37,407 nt of DNA from Mycobacterium sp. 852002-10029_SCH5224772 (GTDB lineage Bacteria > Actinomycetota > Actinomycetes > Mycobacteriales > Mycobacteriaceae). The position numbers and the translations under genes were made by a program. The notes under the pieces were generated by a model. The model saw nothing but the letters and a program-made list of their open reading frames with translations, searched no databases and was not told where the DNA came from. This document shows positions 7,963 to 16,216 of the stretch, piece by piece. The stretch lies in the NCBI RefSeq assembly GCF_001667315.1, contig NZ_LZHT01000044.1, positions 1 through 37,407 on the forward strand. The letters run 5' to 3'. Each line of letters starts with the position of its first letter. Position 1 is the stretch's first letter.

Positions 7963-8821
7963 GGTCCCACTGTGCGCCGAACGAATGGCCGCCGTCTTGA
8001 ATGTTTCGGAACTCTTCGGCCAACCACCGCCGCGGCGGCACACCGGCGAAACGCACGAATTCGCGGGTCATGTGCGCCTGGTCGCTGTATCCGGTGGCGG
8101 CCGCGACCCGTGCGAGATCGACCCGTCCGTACCGGCGCGCCGACTCGGCGATCCGCGACGTCGCATACTCGAACCTCATCAGCATCGCCACCGTCTTCGG
8201 CGAATGGCCGACCTCCCGGCGGAACAGCGTCGTCAGGTGCCGCGGCGTCACTCCGACCGAGTCCGCCAGGGCAGCAACCGGCATCAGGCCGCGGCTGCGC
8301 TCCAGCAGATGCCAGGAATACGCGACCTCGGGGCGCACGGTCGCGCCGTCGTCGCGCCGTCGTGCTTCGATGAGGTAGCGGGCCACCAGCGCGAACACGT
8401 CCGGCCAGCCGCGCGCCTCGGTCACCCGATGATGCAGTTCGACGACGTCGCGATCCAGCACGGCGGTCGCGTCGTATTCGGTGACGGGAAGCTCGGCGCT
8501 GGGCACGCCGAACAGCGCACGTGCTGCGAGCGGATGCACCGCCAGCTGCACCCCCGCCTGGCCGCGTCGCTGCCGCACATGACTCGCCCGCACGTGCAGG
8601 CCGCTGAGCAGCAGCGGGTTTGGGCGGGCAGCCTCCAGTGCGCTTGCGGTGTCACCGGCTTCCACCCCGTCGTCGAGACTGACGATGAACGTCAACGTCG
8701 AGGACGGCATGCCACGGTGCACGCCCTCGGGAGCCTCCAGGGTCCGGTATCCGACCATCGACGTCACGCCGGGCGCGCTGCGCGGCGCGGCCACGGCGTA
8801 TTCCGAGCCCCGGTCCACCAC
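7916..8821 (-). CDS. AraC family transcriptional regulator
   Basis: 301 residues from GTG at 8821. The N-terminal 170 residues look like a ligand-sensing domain with no clear named match. The C-terminal part from about 190 has the paired HTH of AraC/XylS proteins: VAALADSVGVTPRHLTTLFR followed by the second helix pair in RVDLARVAAATGYSDQAHMT, ending with FVRFAGVPPRRW. The coding end overlaps the VOC gene, a common regulator-target pairing, so VOC is the likeliest regulated gene. The gap to the ferredoxin gene upstream is 76 bp. Confidence 0.88.
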   Translation of the reverse strand: MVDRGSEYAVAAPRSAPGVTSMVGYRTLEAPEGVHRGMPSSTLTFIVSLDDGVEAGDTASALEAARPNPLLLSGLHVRASHVRQRRGQAGVQLAVHPLAARALFGVPSAELPVTEYDATAVLDRDVVELHHRVTEARGWPDVFALVARYLIEARRRDDGATVRPEVAYSWHLLERSRGLMPVAALADSVGVTPRHLTTLFRREVGHSPKTVAMLMRFEYATSRIAESARRYGRVDLARVAAATGYSDQAHMTREFVRFAGVPPRRWLAEEFRNIQDGGHSFGAQWDHDRFESDRLVNIAGP

Positions 8822-8897
8822 ACCACGTTAGCGCCGCGCCCGCCCGAATACGAAGGTCGAGCACCGCTGCGGCGCAGCACCGGCCGTCCAGGACGCT

Positions 8898-9092
8898 TCA
8901 GCGCGAAAGCGTGATGGCGCGCTCCGGGCAGTTTCGCTCCGCTGTGACGGCCTGCGCCTCGAGTTCGCCGGAGACCTCCTCGACGAGCACCACGGAGTGG
9001 CCGACCTCGTCCGCGTCGAAGACGTCGGGCGCCAAGGCGTAACAGCGCCCGTGCCCCGTGCACACGTCGGCGTCGACGGCTACGCGAGTCAT
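8898..9092 (-). CDS. 3Fe-4S type ferredoxin of a P450 system
   Basis: 64 residues from ATG at 9092. Cluster ligands are Cys11, Cys17 and Cys55-Pro56, with His14 where four-iron ferredoxins have a cysteine (C-X2-H-X2-C...CP). Such small ferredoxins pass electrons to mycobacterial P450s. ATGA overlap with the P450 stop makes this the dedicated partner of the P450 just upstream. The acidic character (DADVCTG, DVFDADEVG) is typical. No ferredoxin reductase is present in the window. Confidence 0.92.
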   Translation of the reverse strand: MTRVAVDADVCTGHGRCYALAPDVFDADEVGHSVVLVEEVSGELEAQAVTAERNCPERAITLSR

Positions 9093-10267
9093 GGCACCGG
9101 AAATACCAGCGGCAGCGACTCCACCGACCGCAGCGCGGCGGTATAGGAGAGCTCAGTACCGGGCTTGATCTCGTAATCCGGTATGCGCCGGTGGAATTCG
9201 CGCAGGGCCACCCGCAGTTCCGTGCGGGCCAGGTGCGAACCGAGGCAGCGGTGCGGGCCGCCGCCGAAGGCCCGATGCCGGTTCGGGTTGCGGGTGAAGT
9301 CGACCAGCTCCGGGTCGGGGAATTCGGCCGGGTCGGTGTTGGCCGCGCCCAGTAGCGGGCTCACCCGTTCACCCTTGCTGATGGGACACCCGCCCACCTC
9401 GACGTCCGCAACGGCAACTCGAGCGACCCCGGGCACCGGTGTCTCCCAGCGCAACAACTCCTCGACGGCGCTGGGCAGCACGTCGGGCTGCTCGACGAGT
9501 TGATGACGGTGATCGGGGTGACGCGCCAGGTACACGAAGAAACAATCGAGCGAGTCGGTGACCGTGTCCAGTCCGGCGATGAGGAACAGGAAGCAGATGT
9601 CGAGCAGTTCCTCGCGCGACAGGGGCTGGCCGGCATCGTCTTTGAAGTTCGCCGCGATCATCGCGGACAGCACATCGTCGCGCGGGGCGGCGATGTGGTC
9701 GTCGATGGCATGGTCGAAGTAGTCGTAAATCTGTTGCGCCACACCCGCGGAGCTTTCGTGGCGGCGGTTGAAGCCCGAGTCGCCCTCCGGGCGGATCACG
9801 CCGTCCTTCCACACCAGGAATTGGTCGAGGTCTTCCAGCGGCAGGCCGAGCAACTGCAGAAACACCGTGCACGGCAGGGGAACGGCGAACTCGGCATGAA
9901 AGTCGCACTCGCCGCGGTCGGCGAAGCGATCGATCATCTCGTTGACCAGCTCGGTGATGCGGGGTTCGCGCCGGGCCATCTCCCTCGGAGTGAACAGCGG
10001 GTCGAGGATGCGGCGGTACTTCGCATGCTCGGGCGGGTCGATTTGCAGCGGAATCAGCGGGCGGATGTTGCCCAGATCGACCGCGTCCATGTTCGACGAG
10101 AACAACTCCGTGTGCTTGAGCGCCATCTCGATGTCGGCGAGCCGGCTCAGAACCACCGCCTGCGGCGACCGGAGCACCGGGCTGGATTCGCGCAGCGCCT
10201 TGTACATCGGCTGCGGCTCCGCGAGCCCCGTCACCGTCTGGTCGACGAAACTTTCGGCTTCTGTCAT
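9089..10267 (-). CDS. cytochrome P450
   Basis: 392 residues from ATG at 10267. Haem-thiolate ligand Cys341 lies in FGGGPHRCLGSHLAR. The K-helix ExxR is in EELLRWETPVPGVAR, and the I-helix oxygen-activating stretch is AGLDTVTDS. Soluble bacterial class I P450, fed by the ferredoxin encoded directly downstream. I cannot assign the CYP family or substrate. The open frame continues far upstream of the ATG, but that part is antisense to the regulator and methyltransferase genes and is not coding. A perfect 16-bp palindrome lies 45 bp before the start. Confidence 0.95.
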   Translation of the reverse strand: MTEAESFVDQTVTGLAEPQPMYKALRESSPVLRSPQAVVLSRLADIEMALKHTELFSSNMDAVDLGNIRPLIPLQIDPPEHAKYRRILDPLFTPREMARREPRITELVNEMIDRFADRGECDFHAEFAVPLPCTVFLQLLGLPLEDLDQFLVWKDGVIRPEGDSGFNRRHESSAGVAQQIYDYFDHAIDDHIAAPRDDVLSAMIAANFKDDAGQPLSREELLDICFLFLIAGLDTVTDSLDCFFVYLARHPDHRHQLVEQPDVLPSAVEELLRWETPVPGVARVAVADVEVGGCPISKGERVSPLLGAANTDPAEFPDPELVDFTRNPNRHRAFGGGPHRCLGSHLARTELRVALREFHRRIPDYEIKPGTELSYTAALRSVESLPLVFPVP

Positions 10268-10311
10268 CTGGTCAGCCTGGCACCAACGTCCCCGCTGGGC
10301 AATGGTGAACG

Positions 10312-10327
10312 CTGAGCGATCGCTCAG
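10312..10327. promoter_or_regulatory. 16-bp perfect palindrome, operator candidate for the P450-ferredoxin operon
   Basis: CTGAGCGATCGCTCAG is self-complementary over all 16 bases. It sits 45 bp upstream of the P450 ATG and 15 bp past the stop of the XRE-cupin gene. Its form is that of a TetR-type operator; no TetR gene is present in the window. Confidence 0.65.
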
Positions 10328-10341
10328 TGAGATCTCGGGTC

Positions 10342-10917
10342 CTAATCGTGCAGGTGAAGCCGTTCGCCGTGCGGGCCGAAGATGACGATGGCCTCCACCG
10401 GCCCGTCCACCACGCCGAACCAGTGCGGCGTCCAGGTCGAGAACTCGACGGCCTGGCCCGCCTCGATGGTGAAGTCGCGGTCGCCCAGGATGAGCCGCAT
10501 CCGGCCGGCAAGCACGTACATCCAGTCCTGCCCCTCGTGCACCGGCAGGTCGGCGGGCGGGTTGCGGCGCCGGGCGCTGACGCGAACCTTGAACGCGTGC
10601 AGCCCGCCGGCGGGACCCTGCCGGGTCAACGGCCAGTAGGTGACGCCGTGGTGGGTGTGCGCGGCGCCGCGCACCCGCGGGTCGGGCGGTTGGGAGGTCT
10701 GCAACAACTCGTCGGTGCTCACCGAGAGGGCCCGGGCCAGCCGCGGCAGATGATCCAGCGCCAGCCGGCGTTTCCCGGACTCCAGGCGGCTGAGCGTCGA
10801 GATGTCGATGCCCGCCCGCTCGCCGACCTCCTGCAGCGTCATGCCGCGCTGCACACGCAGTTCCCGGAGGCGTCGGCGCACCAGCAGGTCGATATCTGGG
10901 GTGGTTTTTGCCTGCAT
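10342..10917 (-). CDS. XRE family regulator with C-terminal cupin sensor
   Basis: 191 residues from ATG at 10917. Residues 11-68 form a lambda-repressor-like HTH (LRVQRGMTLQEVGERAGIDI, then STLSRLESGKR). Residues 105-188 form a small RmlC-like cupin (HEGQDWMYVLAGRMRLILGD, then FSTWTPHWFGV). Such proteins sense a small ligand and often control a neighbouring gene. It is divergent from the methyltransferase across a 46-bp gap that contains a 25-bp interrupted palindrome, and lies upstream of the P450 on the same strand. The palindrome comes within 2 bp of the ATG, leaving no room for a ribosome site, so the mRNA may be leaderless. Confidence 0.9.
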   Translation of the reverse strand: MQAKTTPDIDLLVRRRLRELRVQRGMTLQEVGERAGIDISTLSRLESGKRRLALDHLPRLARALSVSTDELLQTSQPPDPRVRGAAHTHHGVTYWPLTRQGPAGGLHAFKVRVSARRRNPPADLPVHEGQDWMYVLAGRMRLILGDRDFTIEAGQAVEFSTWTPHWFGVVDGPVEAIVIFGPHGERLHLHD

Positions 10918-10919
10918 GG

Positions 10920-10944
10920 CAATTCAGCTTGGCAAACCGAATTG
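10920..10944. promoter_or_regulatory. 25-bp interrupted palindrome between XRE-cupin gene and methyltransferase
   Basis: Pattern CAATTC-n-G-n-TTG-G-CAA-n-C-n-GAATTG, symmetrical about base 10932, with 20 of 24 flanking bases paired. It fills most of the 46-bp divergent gap, the classic place for an autoregulated operator controlling both genes. Confidence 0.7.
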
Positions 10945-10963
10945 AGATGGGCAAGCTCGCGGT

Positions 10964-11593
10964 GTGGACAGTTCTTGCAAACCTGATGATGCCCAGCAGT
11001 TCTGGGAAGAGCGCTACCGCTCGATCGAGCGAGTCTGGAGCGGAAGGGTGAACCCCCGGCTTGCCGAGGTTGCCGCCGATCTGCCGCCGGGACGGGCCCT
11101 GGATCTGGGCTGCGGGGAAGGGGCCGACGCACTGTGGCTCGCGGAACACGGCTGGCAGGTGGTGGGCGTCGACGTCTCGGATACCGCGCTGCTCCGCGCC
11201 AGCGCGGCCGCGTCGGCGCGGAATATGCTCGCCCACATCGACTTTGAACGGCATAACCTCGACGAGACTTTCCCGCAAGGGATGTTCGACCTGATCTCTG
11301 CCCAGTATTTTCATTCGCCGGCCCGCCTCGACCGGGAAAACGTGTTGCGGCACGCCGCCGACCGGGTGAACCCCCATGGCGTGCTGCTCATCGTGGACCA
11401 CGGGGCGGTGCCGCCGTGGGCGCAGCACCACGATCACTCCTTCCTCGGTATCGAGGAGGTGATCGCCTCGTTGCGGCTGGACGCCACCGCCTGGACTCGG
11501 CTGCGGACCGAGACCGTCGAGCGCGAGATGACCGTCAACGGGGAAACGGCCAGGGTGCCTGACAACGTGATTGCGTTGCGACGGGACCGATAA
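10964..11593 (+). CDS. class I SAM-dependent methyltransferase
   Basis: 209 residues from GTG at 10964. Motif I is ALDLGCGEGADALWLA (residues 45-60), followed by the acidic end of strand 2 in VVGVDVSDTAL and the DLISAQYFH stretch of strand 4. The compact fold and N-terminal FWEERY resemble TehB/thiopurine-type methyltransferases that act on small molecules; the substrate is not known. Divergent from the XRE-cupin regulator, which probably controls it. Ends 3 bp before the stop of the convergent oxygenase gene. Confidence 0.85.
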   Translation: MDSSCKPDDAQQFWEERYRSIERVWSGRVNPRLAEVAADLPPGRALDLGCGEGADALWLAEHGWQVVGVDVSDTALLRASAAASARNMLAHIDFERHNLDETFPQGMFDLISAQYFHSPARLDRENVLRHAADRVNPHGVLLIVDHGAVPPWAQHHDHSFLGIEEVIASLRLDATAWTRLRTETVEREMTVNGETARVPDNVIALRRDR

Positions 11594-11596
11594 CCC

Positions 11597-12307
11597 CTAC
11601 GCCGCGTCGTGAAAGATCAATCCCATGGCATAGCGCTGCCCGGTGCGAACCACGGACACACCGTGGCGTACCGGCGCCGCGGACCAACCGCGGGCCGAGC
11701 GCACCGGCCGCTCCCGCGTGGTGAAGACGTAGCCATGCCCCTGCGGCAATTGCGTTGCCGTGCCCCGGGATTGGGCCCGCGGCCGCTGCTCGACCAGCAG
11801 GAATTCCCCGCCGGTGTAATCGGTAGCCGGGTCGCTGAGGTTGATCACCACCTGCAAGGGGAACACCAACTCCCCGTAGAGGTCTCGATGCAGCGCATTC
11901 CAGTCGCCCGCACCGTATTTCAGCATCAGGGCGGTGGATCGGGTCTGTCCGGCGGCGTGGCAGGCCGCCAGCCAATCGTCGAGGCGGTCCGGCCAGGGCG
12001 TGTCCCGGCCGAGCTTGCCCCACCAGGCGCGGGCGATCGGCAGCAGCCGGGGATAGAGCGCCTGTTTGAGTTCCTCGATCGGTGCGGGATAGGGCGCGTG
12101 GAAATAGCGGTACTGCCCGGCGCCATAGCGTTTGGGCGCCATGTCGATGGTGGAGCGGAACAGAGCGTCGTCGGCATAGAGCTTGCGCAACCGCGCCGCC
12201 TCGGCCGACGTGACCAGTCGCGGCAGCAGCGCCCCGCCGTACTCGTCGACCGCGGCGGCGATCGCATCCCAATCGCCCGAGTCCACGCGCTTCTCCCACA
12301 GGGACAT
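11597..12307 (-). CDS. Fe(II)/2-oxoglutarate-dependent oxygenase (Rv2227-like)
   Basis: 236 residues from ATG at 12307. The metal triad is His140-X-Asp142 (ALHRDLYGELVFPLQVVINL) with the distal His215 (PVRHGVSVV), and Arg225 is placed to bind 2-oxoglutarate. GGEFLLVEQ and GHGYVFTTRERPV are typical of the 2OG-FeII_Oxy family. The substrate is unknown. The C-terminal part closely resembles what I recall of Rv2227, whose annotated N-terminus looks frame-shifted by comparison; here the N-terminus is intact. It lies beside rnpB, transcribed away from it. Confidence 0.85.
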   Translation of the reverse strand: MSLWEKRVDSGDWDAIAAAVDEYGGALLPRLVTSAEAARLRKLYADDALFRSTIDMAPKRYGAGQYRYFHAPYPAPIEELKQALYPRLLPIARAWWGKLGRDTPWPDRLDDWLAACHAAGQTRSTALMLKYGAGDWNALHRDLYGELVFPLQVVINLSDPATDYTGGEFLLVEQRPRAQSRGTATQLPQGHGYVFTTRERPVRSARGWSAAPVRHGVSVVRTGQRYAMGLIFHDAA

Positions 12308-12375
12308 CCGCGTCCTTCCGATTCGTGGTCGAAGTCCACGGTAATGCGTTGCTGGCCCTGGCCGGGTGCAGCGGG

Positions 12376-12381
12376 TACCGT
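12376..12381 (+). promoter_or_regulatory. -10 element of rnpB
   Basis: TACCGT ends about 7-9 bases before the predicted 5' end of RNase P RNA. I see no convincing -35 at normal spacing (TTGCTG at 12349 is 21 bp away). Confidence 0.4.
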
Positions 12382-12388
12382 TTATCGT

Positions 12389-12797
<409 letters not shown>

Positions 12798-12806
12798 CTC
12801 CGCGAA

Positions 12807-12855
12807 AGTGCAACTAGCGACCCGTTCGCCGAGGGGAGGCATCGGTAGTTGCAGT
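12807..12855. terminator. imperfect hairpin downstream of rnpB
   Basis: Arms 12807-12820 and 12842-12855 (core TGCAACTA / TAGTTGCA) pair at 12 of 14 positions around a 21-nt loop. It stands between the 3' end of rnpB and the end of the convergent CYTH-CHAD gene, so a role in ending or trimming either transcript is possible. No U-tract. Confidence 0.35.
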
Positions 12856-12891
12856 CTCGCGACCGGAAGGCGCGGGCCGTGCTCGCGCTAG

Positions 12892-14451
12892 TTACCGCAC
12901 CGCTTTGGCGAGCTTGCGCAGGGTGCCGCCGAGTTCCCGACGGCACCGCTGCGCCAAGTCGGCCTCGCGCTGATACAGCAGCCCGTACGTAAAGGTGTCT
13001 TCGCCGGCGGCGTGGGCGATTTCCGCCTCCTGGCGCAGATGCTCTCGGCTGACCACGCTGTCTTGATGATCGCCGAGCAGCGACTGCACGGCCTTGGCCC
13101 GCTCGGACACCTTGGCGGCGCCGGTAGCGGCCGCGGTGTACCGAAGTCGCTTGGCGCGCTTACGGATTCGGTGTATCGCTTCGTTGCGGAGGTGGTCGTC
13201 GCCGGGGTGCTCCCGATCGATCTGGGCGGCGGCCTTCGCGGCCTTGCGGACCTTGCGGTATGCGGTGTCGATGGTTGCCGGGGCGTGTTCCTCAGCCGAG
13301 GCGGCGAAGGGGGTGTGGGCCGCAATCACGTCCAGGGAGTCGAGCAAACGGAAGTAGCGCTGCGAGCGCATGGCGACCAATGACCGGCGCAGCCCGGTCT
13401 GGTAGCGCCGCTGGGCGCCCCCGACCAGACGTTCGCGCACCGGGCCGCGCACCAATTCCGGTGCGAGCGCGTCCAAGTCACGCTCGTAGCGCTCGGCGAG
13501 CACCTCGGCGTCGCGCGCCGTGCCCAAAATCCCGGCGAGCTCACGCAGCTCGTCCAGAACCCACTCCTCCTCGGGCAACCCGAACGAGTCCTGGTAATCG
13601 CGCAGCAGGCTGCGCAGCTTGCGGGTGGTCACCCGCATCTGGTGGACGGAGTCATAGGCGTCGGCGCGCACGGCGCGGTCCCACACCAGCAGCTCGCGAA
13701 CTTGCTCGGCGATGGCGCGCTGCAACGGATCCCCGGATGGCTGCGCGCCGTCGGGCGGTGGCGTGGTGCCGAGCACCCGCGCCAGCTTGGAGCCGTGTCC
13801 GGCCGGCGCGGCGCCCGCGTCCAGCAGCCGGTTGCTCAACCGGTTCAGCAGCTCGGTGCCGGCGGCTCCATCGGTTTGCCCGTCGAGGAGCTCCAATTCC
13901 CACTCCCGCCACTCCAGCTCGGTGGGCGCCGCGTCGGCGTCATCCGAGGTGGCCCCGGAGGAGTCATCGGGGCCCCGCATGGACCACGCGGTGACGTGGT
14001 CGTTGCTGAATTCGGCCAGCGCGATGCCCGCGGCGTCGTACAGCACCTGGCTCTCACGCTCGGTGGTGATGCGCGCGACCGGCTGCAGTGGGCGGTCACG
14101 GACGATCGCCAGCACGACATCCGCCAACTCGGTGGGCACCGCGTTGGTCCCGCCCGGTCCGGATGCGTCCAGCGGTGTGCGGACCTCGGTTCGCGCGTCG
14201 GGCCCGGACGGCAGCTTCAGATGCCACCCCGCATCGGAGCCACCGGTACGGCGGCGCAGGGTGATCTTGTTGCGCGCGAGGTCATGTGCGGACGTGTCGA
14301 AGTACGTCGCATCCAGCGTTTGCGTCGGCGACTTCTCGACGTGGGCGACCGCGGCGATCCCTTCGAACGACGGCGACACGGTGGACTCGACGACGTCGAA
14401 CTTGCGCTCTACCTCCAGATGACGCGAGGTCTGCGGCGGTTGTGCAGGCAT
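12892..14451 (-). CDS. CYTH and CHAD domain protein (Rv2226 family)
   Basis: 519 residues from ATG at 14451. The N-terminal CYTH (triphosphate tunnel) domain has the signature EVERKF (Glu13, Glu15, Lys17) and further charged strands such as KITLRRRTGG and WHLKLPSG. From about residue 245 a CHAD helical domain begins, with conserved basic or histidine-rich helices (VHQMRVTTRKLRSLL; NEAIHRIRKRAKRLRYT). CYTH enzymes hydrolyse triphosphates; CHAD domains bind polyphosphate. The pairing suggests inorganic polyphosphate or triphosphate as ligand. The length matches Rv2226 (513 aa). Confidence 0.92.
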   Translation of the reverse strand: MPAQPPQTSRHLEVERKFDVVESTVSPSFEGIAAVAHVEKSPTQTLDATYFDTSAHDLARNKITLRRRTGGSDAGWHLKLPSGPDARTEVRTPLDASGPGGTNAVPTELADVVLAIVRDRPLQPVARITTERESQVLYDAAGIALAEFSNDHVTAWSMRGPDDSSGATSDDADAAPTELEWREWELELLDGQTDGAAGTELLNRLSNRLLDAGAAPAGHGSKLARVLGTTPPPDGAQPSGDPLQRAIAEQVRELLVWDRAVRADAYDSVHQMRVTTRKLRSLLRDYQDSFGLPEEEWVLDELRELAGILGTARDAEVLAERYERDLDALAPELVRGPVRERLVGGAQRRYQTGLRRSLVAMRSQRYFRLLDSLDVIAAHTPFAASAEEHAPATIDTAYRKVRKAAKAAAQIDREHPGDDHLRNEAIHRIRKRAKRLRYTAAATGAAKVSERAKAVQSLLGDHQDSVVSREHLRQEAEIAHAAGEDTFTYGLLYQREADLAQRCRRELGGTLRKLAKAVR

Positions 14452-14543
14452 CTTCGGCTCCGTGGACGGCGCGTCGCCGCGGCCTTGAACGTGGTGGACG
14501 GTGGGAGATGAGACCCATAGCCTGCCATACCGCGATGACCAAG

Positions 14544-14789
14544 TTATGGCGGCGGCGGCGGAGGGGGAACCTCGTCCTCTGGCAGCGGCGCGTAGACCGC
14601 CGGCGGCGGGGCGTAGCGCGCGATGTTGTCAGCGATGTTGGTGCACCCACTCACCGAGACGCGTCGGCCCGCACTCACACACACGCTTGCTTGCACGCGA
14701 TCGGCAGACGGCACGGCGGTAAGGATGGCGGGGACGGCGGCCATGCCCGAGAACACCAGCAGTGCGGCAAGCCCGCGGCGGCGATTCAT
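14544..14789 (-). CDS. small secreted proline-rich protein of unknown function
   Basis: 81 residues from ATG at 14789, with AAGGAG seven bases upstream, which decides the start. It has a basic N-terminus (MNRRR), a hydrophobic signal segment (residues 6-26) and probable cleavage before about residue 30. Two cysteines (37 and 49) could form a disulphide, followed by CTNIADNIARYAPPPAVYAP and a tail of seven prolines. No family is recognised. Same strand as the CYTH-CHAD gene, 92 bp before its start. The good ribosome site and signal peptide make it a real gene despite the size. Confidence 0.72.
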   Translation of the reverse strand: MNRRRGLAALLVFSGMAAVPAILTAVPSADRVQASVCVSAGRRVSVSGCTNIADNIARYAPPPAVYAPLPEDEVPPPPPPP

Positions 14790-14879
14790 CTGCGATCTCC
14801 TTCCAGCCCTCATCGCATTGTGCCGTCACAGCACGGGAGGCGGGCCGAGAATCCGAATATCTGCACCGTCGCCGGAAGC

Positions 14880-16088
14880 CTAGGCCGTGTGCACGTCCGG
14901 CGTGCGGACGTGTTCGGGACGAAGGCCTCGCCCGAACGCGATCGGCGGGATGGATCGCAGCGGGCCGCGGCCCACGATCGCGGGTATCGGGATGGGCGAC
15001 AGGTCACCGTCCAAATTGCGCGCGATCGCCCGGTCCTGGGCGACCACCTGAATAGCCTGGATGACGCGTGTGGGCAACTCCCGCCGGCGCTGCACCTTGG
15101 CGAGGTCTGTGTCGCGCAGCCGGCCCTCGCGCAGCGGCGCGCTCAGGATGTTGGCCGCCGCCACGGCATCGGCGACGGCGAGGTTGATCCCGACACCACC
15201 GATCGGTGACATGGCATGGGCCGCATCACCGATGCAGAGCACGCCGGTACGCCACCACGTCTTGAGCCGGTCCACCCGCACGTCGAGCTGACTGGTCTCG
15301 TCCCAGGAACGAAGGTCGTCGACGTGGTCGTGCAGCTGCGGTCGCGCCGACACGATGCGCTCTTTGAACGCCTCGAGCGACCCGTCGCGGGGATTCGACC
15401 CCTTCGGCATCAGATACGCGATCTGCCAGTAGTCGCCCCGATAGATCAGGGCCATCATGAAGCCCTTACGGACCACCCCGTAGAGCTCCCGCGGATCGCC
15501 GGGACGCCAGTTCAGCCGAAACCACAGCACGTCTATCGGAGAGTGCGCCTTGGCGACCTCGAGCCCGGCCGCGGCCCGCACCGCGGACTTGCGCCCATCC
15601 GCGCCGACGACGAGGTCGGCACGCACCTCCAGGTCGGGCGTGCGCGCCCCGACCACCCGATCACCGTCAAAGATCAGGTCTTTGACCTCGGCGTTGCGAA
15701 TCAGCGTGAATTCCGGGTAGGCAGACGCCTTTTCGGCGAGGAAGTCGAGGAAGTCCCACTGCGGCATCAACGCGATATACGGCTGTTTGAAGCCCAACCG
15801 CTTGAGCACACCAAAGTTGCCCAAGGTGCGAATCGTCCCGTCGGTGTCGAAAGCGACACGGTCGACTTTGGTATGCGGCAGCCGCAGCAGCTCGTCGACC
15901 ATCCCGAGCTCGTCCATGATCCGCAGGGTGCTCGGATGCACAGTGTCCCCGCGGAAGTCGCGCAGGAAGTCATTGTGCTTCTCCAAGACGACGACCCGGA
16001 CCCCTGCGCGGGCGAGCAAGAGCGCGTGCACAAGGCCGGCGGGGCCCCCGCCGGCAACACAAACCTGGGTCTGAAGGGCTTCCGTCAC
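14880..16088 (-). CDS. FAD-dependent aromatic-hydroxylase-type monooxygenase
   Basis: 402 residues from GTG at 16088. The Rossmann motif is VAGGGPAGLVHALLLARAGV (residues 11-30), the DG motif is in VVGADGRKSAVR, and the second FAD motif is GDAAHAMSPIGGVGINLAVAD. This set defines the PHBH (para-hydroxybenzoate hydroxylase) group of NAD(P)H-dependent single-component monooxygenases or oxidoreductases. The early motif RDFRGDTVHPST is also typical. The substrate is unknown. Divergent from the haem-binding protein gene, with a short inverted repeat between them. Product predicted cytosolic. Confidence 0.9.
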   Translation of the reverse strand: MTEALQTQVCVAGGGPAGLVHALLLARAGVRVVVLEKHNDFLRDFRGDTVHPSTLRIMDELGMVDELLRLPHTKVDRVAFDTDGTIRTLGNFGVLKRLGFKQPYIALMPQWDFLDFLAEKASAYPEFTLIRNAEVKDLIFDGDRVVGARTPDLEVRADLVVGADGRKSAVRAAAGLEVAKAHSPIDVLWFRLNWRPGDPRELYGVVRKGFMMALIYRGDYWQIAYLMPKGSNPRDGSLEAFKERIVSARPQLHDHVDDLRSWDETSQLDVRVDRLKTWWRTGVLCIGDAAHAMSPIGGVGINLAVADAVAAANILSAPLREGRLRDTDLAKVQRRRELPTRVIQAIQVVAQDRAIARNLDGDLSPIPIPAIVGRGPLRSIPPIAFGRGLRPEHVRTPDVHTA

Positions 16089-16166
16089 GGCCCGACCCTA
16101 CCGCGGCCCCGCACTTCTTTTGCCGCCTGATTCGCGCGTGCGCGCCGCCGAAACCCCTTATGGTGT

Positions 16167-16182
16167 GCGGTACGAATACCGC
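16167..16182. promoter_or_regulatory. short inverted repeat in a divergent promoter gap
   Basis: GCGGTA-CGAA-TACCGC: 6-bp perfect arms around four bases, between the FAD monooxygenase and the haem-binding protein gene. Could be an operator for either; small enough to be chance. Confidence 0.35.
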
Positions 16183-16216
16183 TCGCCTTGCGGATCGTCG
16201 ACGAAGGAGCGTTTGC

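Noticed and set aside
8866..8878. Hairpin GCTGC-GGC-GCAGC after the ferredoxin gene as terminator
   Set aside because: A 5-bp GC stem without a U-tract is expected by chance in this composition.
10268..11437. N-terminal extension of the P450 frame
   Set aside because: Covers the regulator and methyltransferase genes in antisense and has no P450 sequence before the ATG at 10267.
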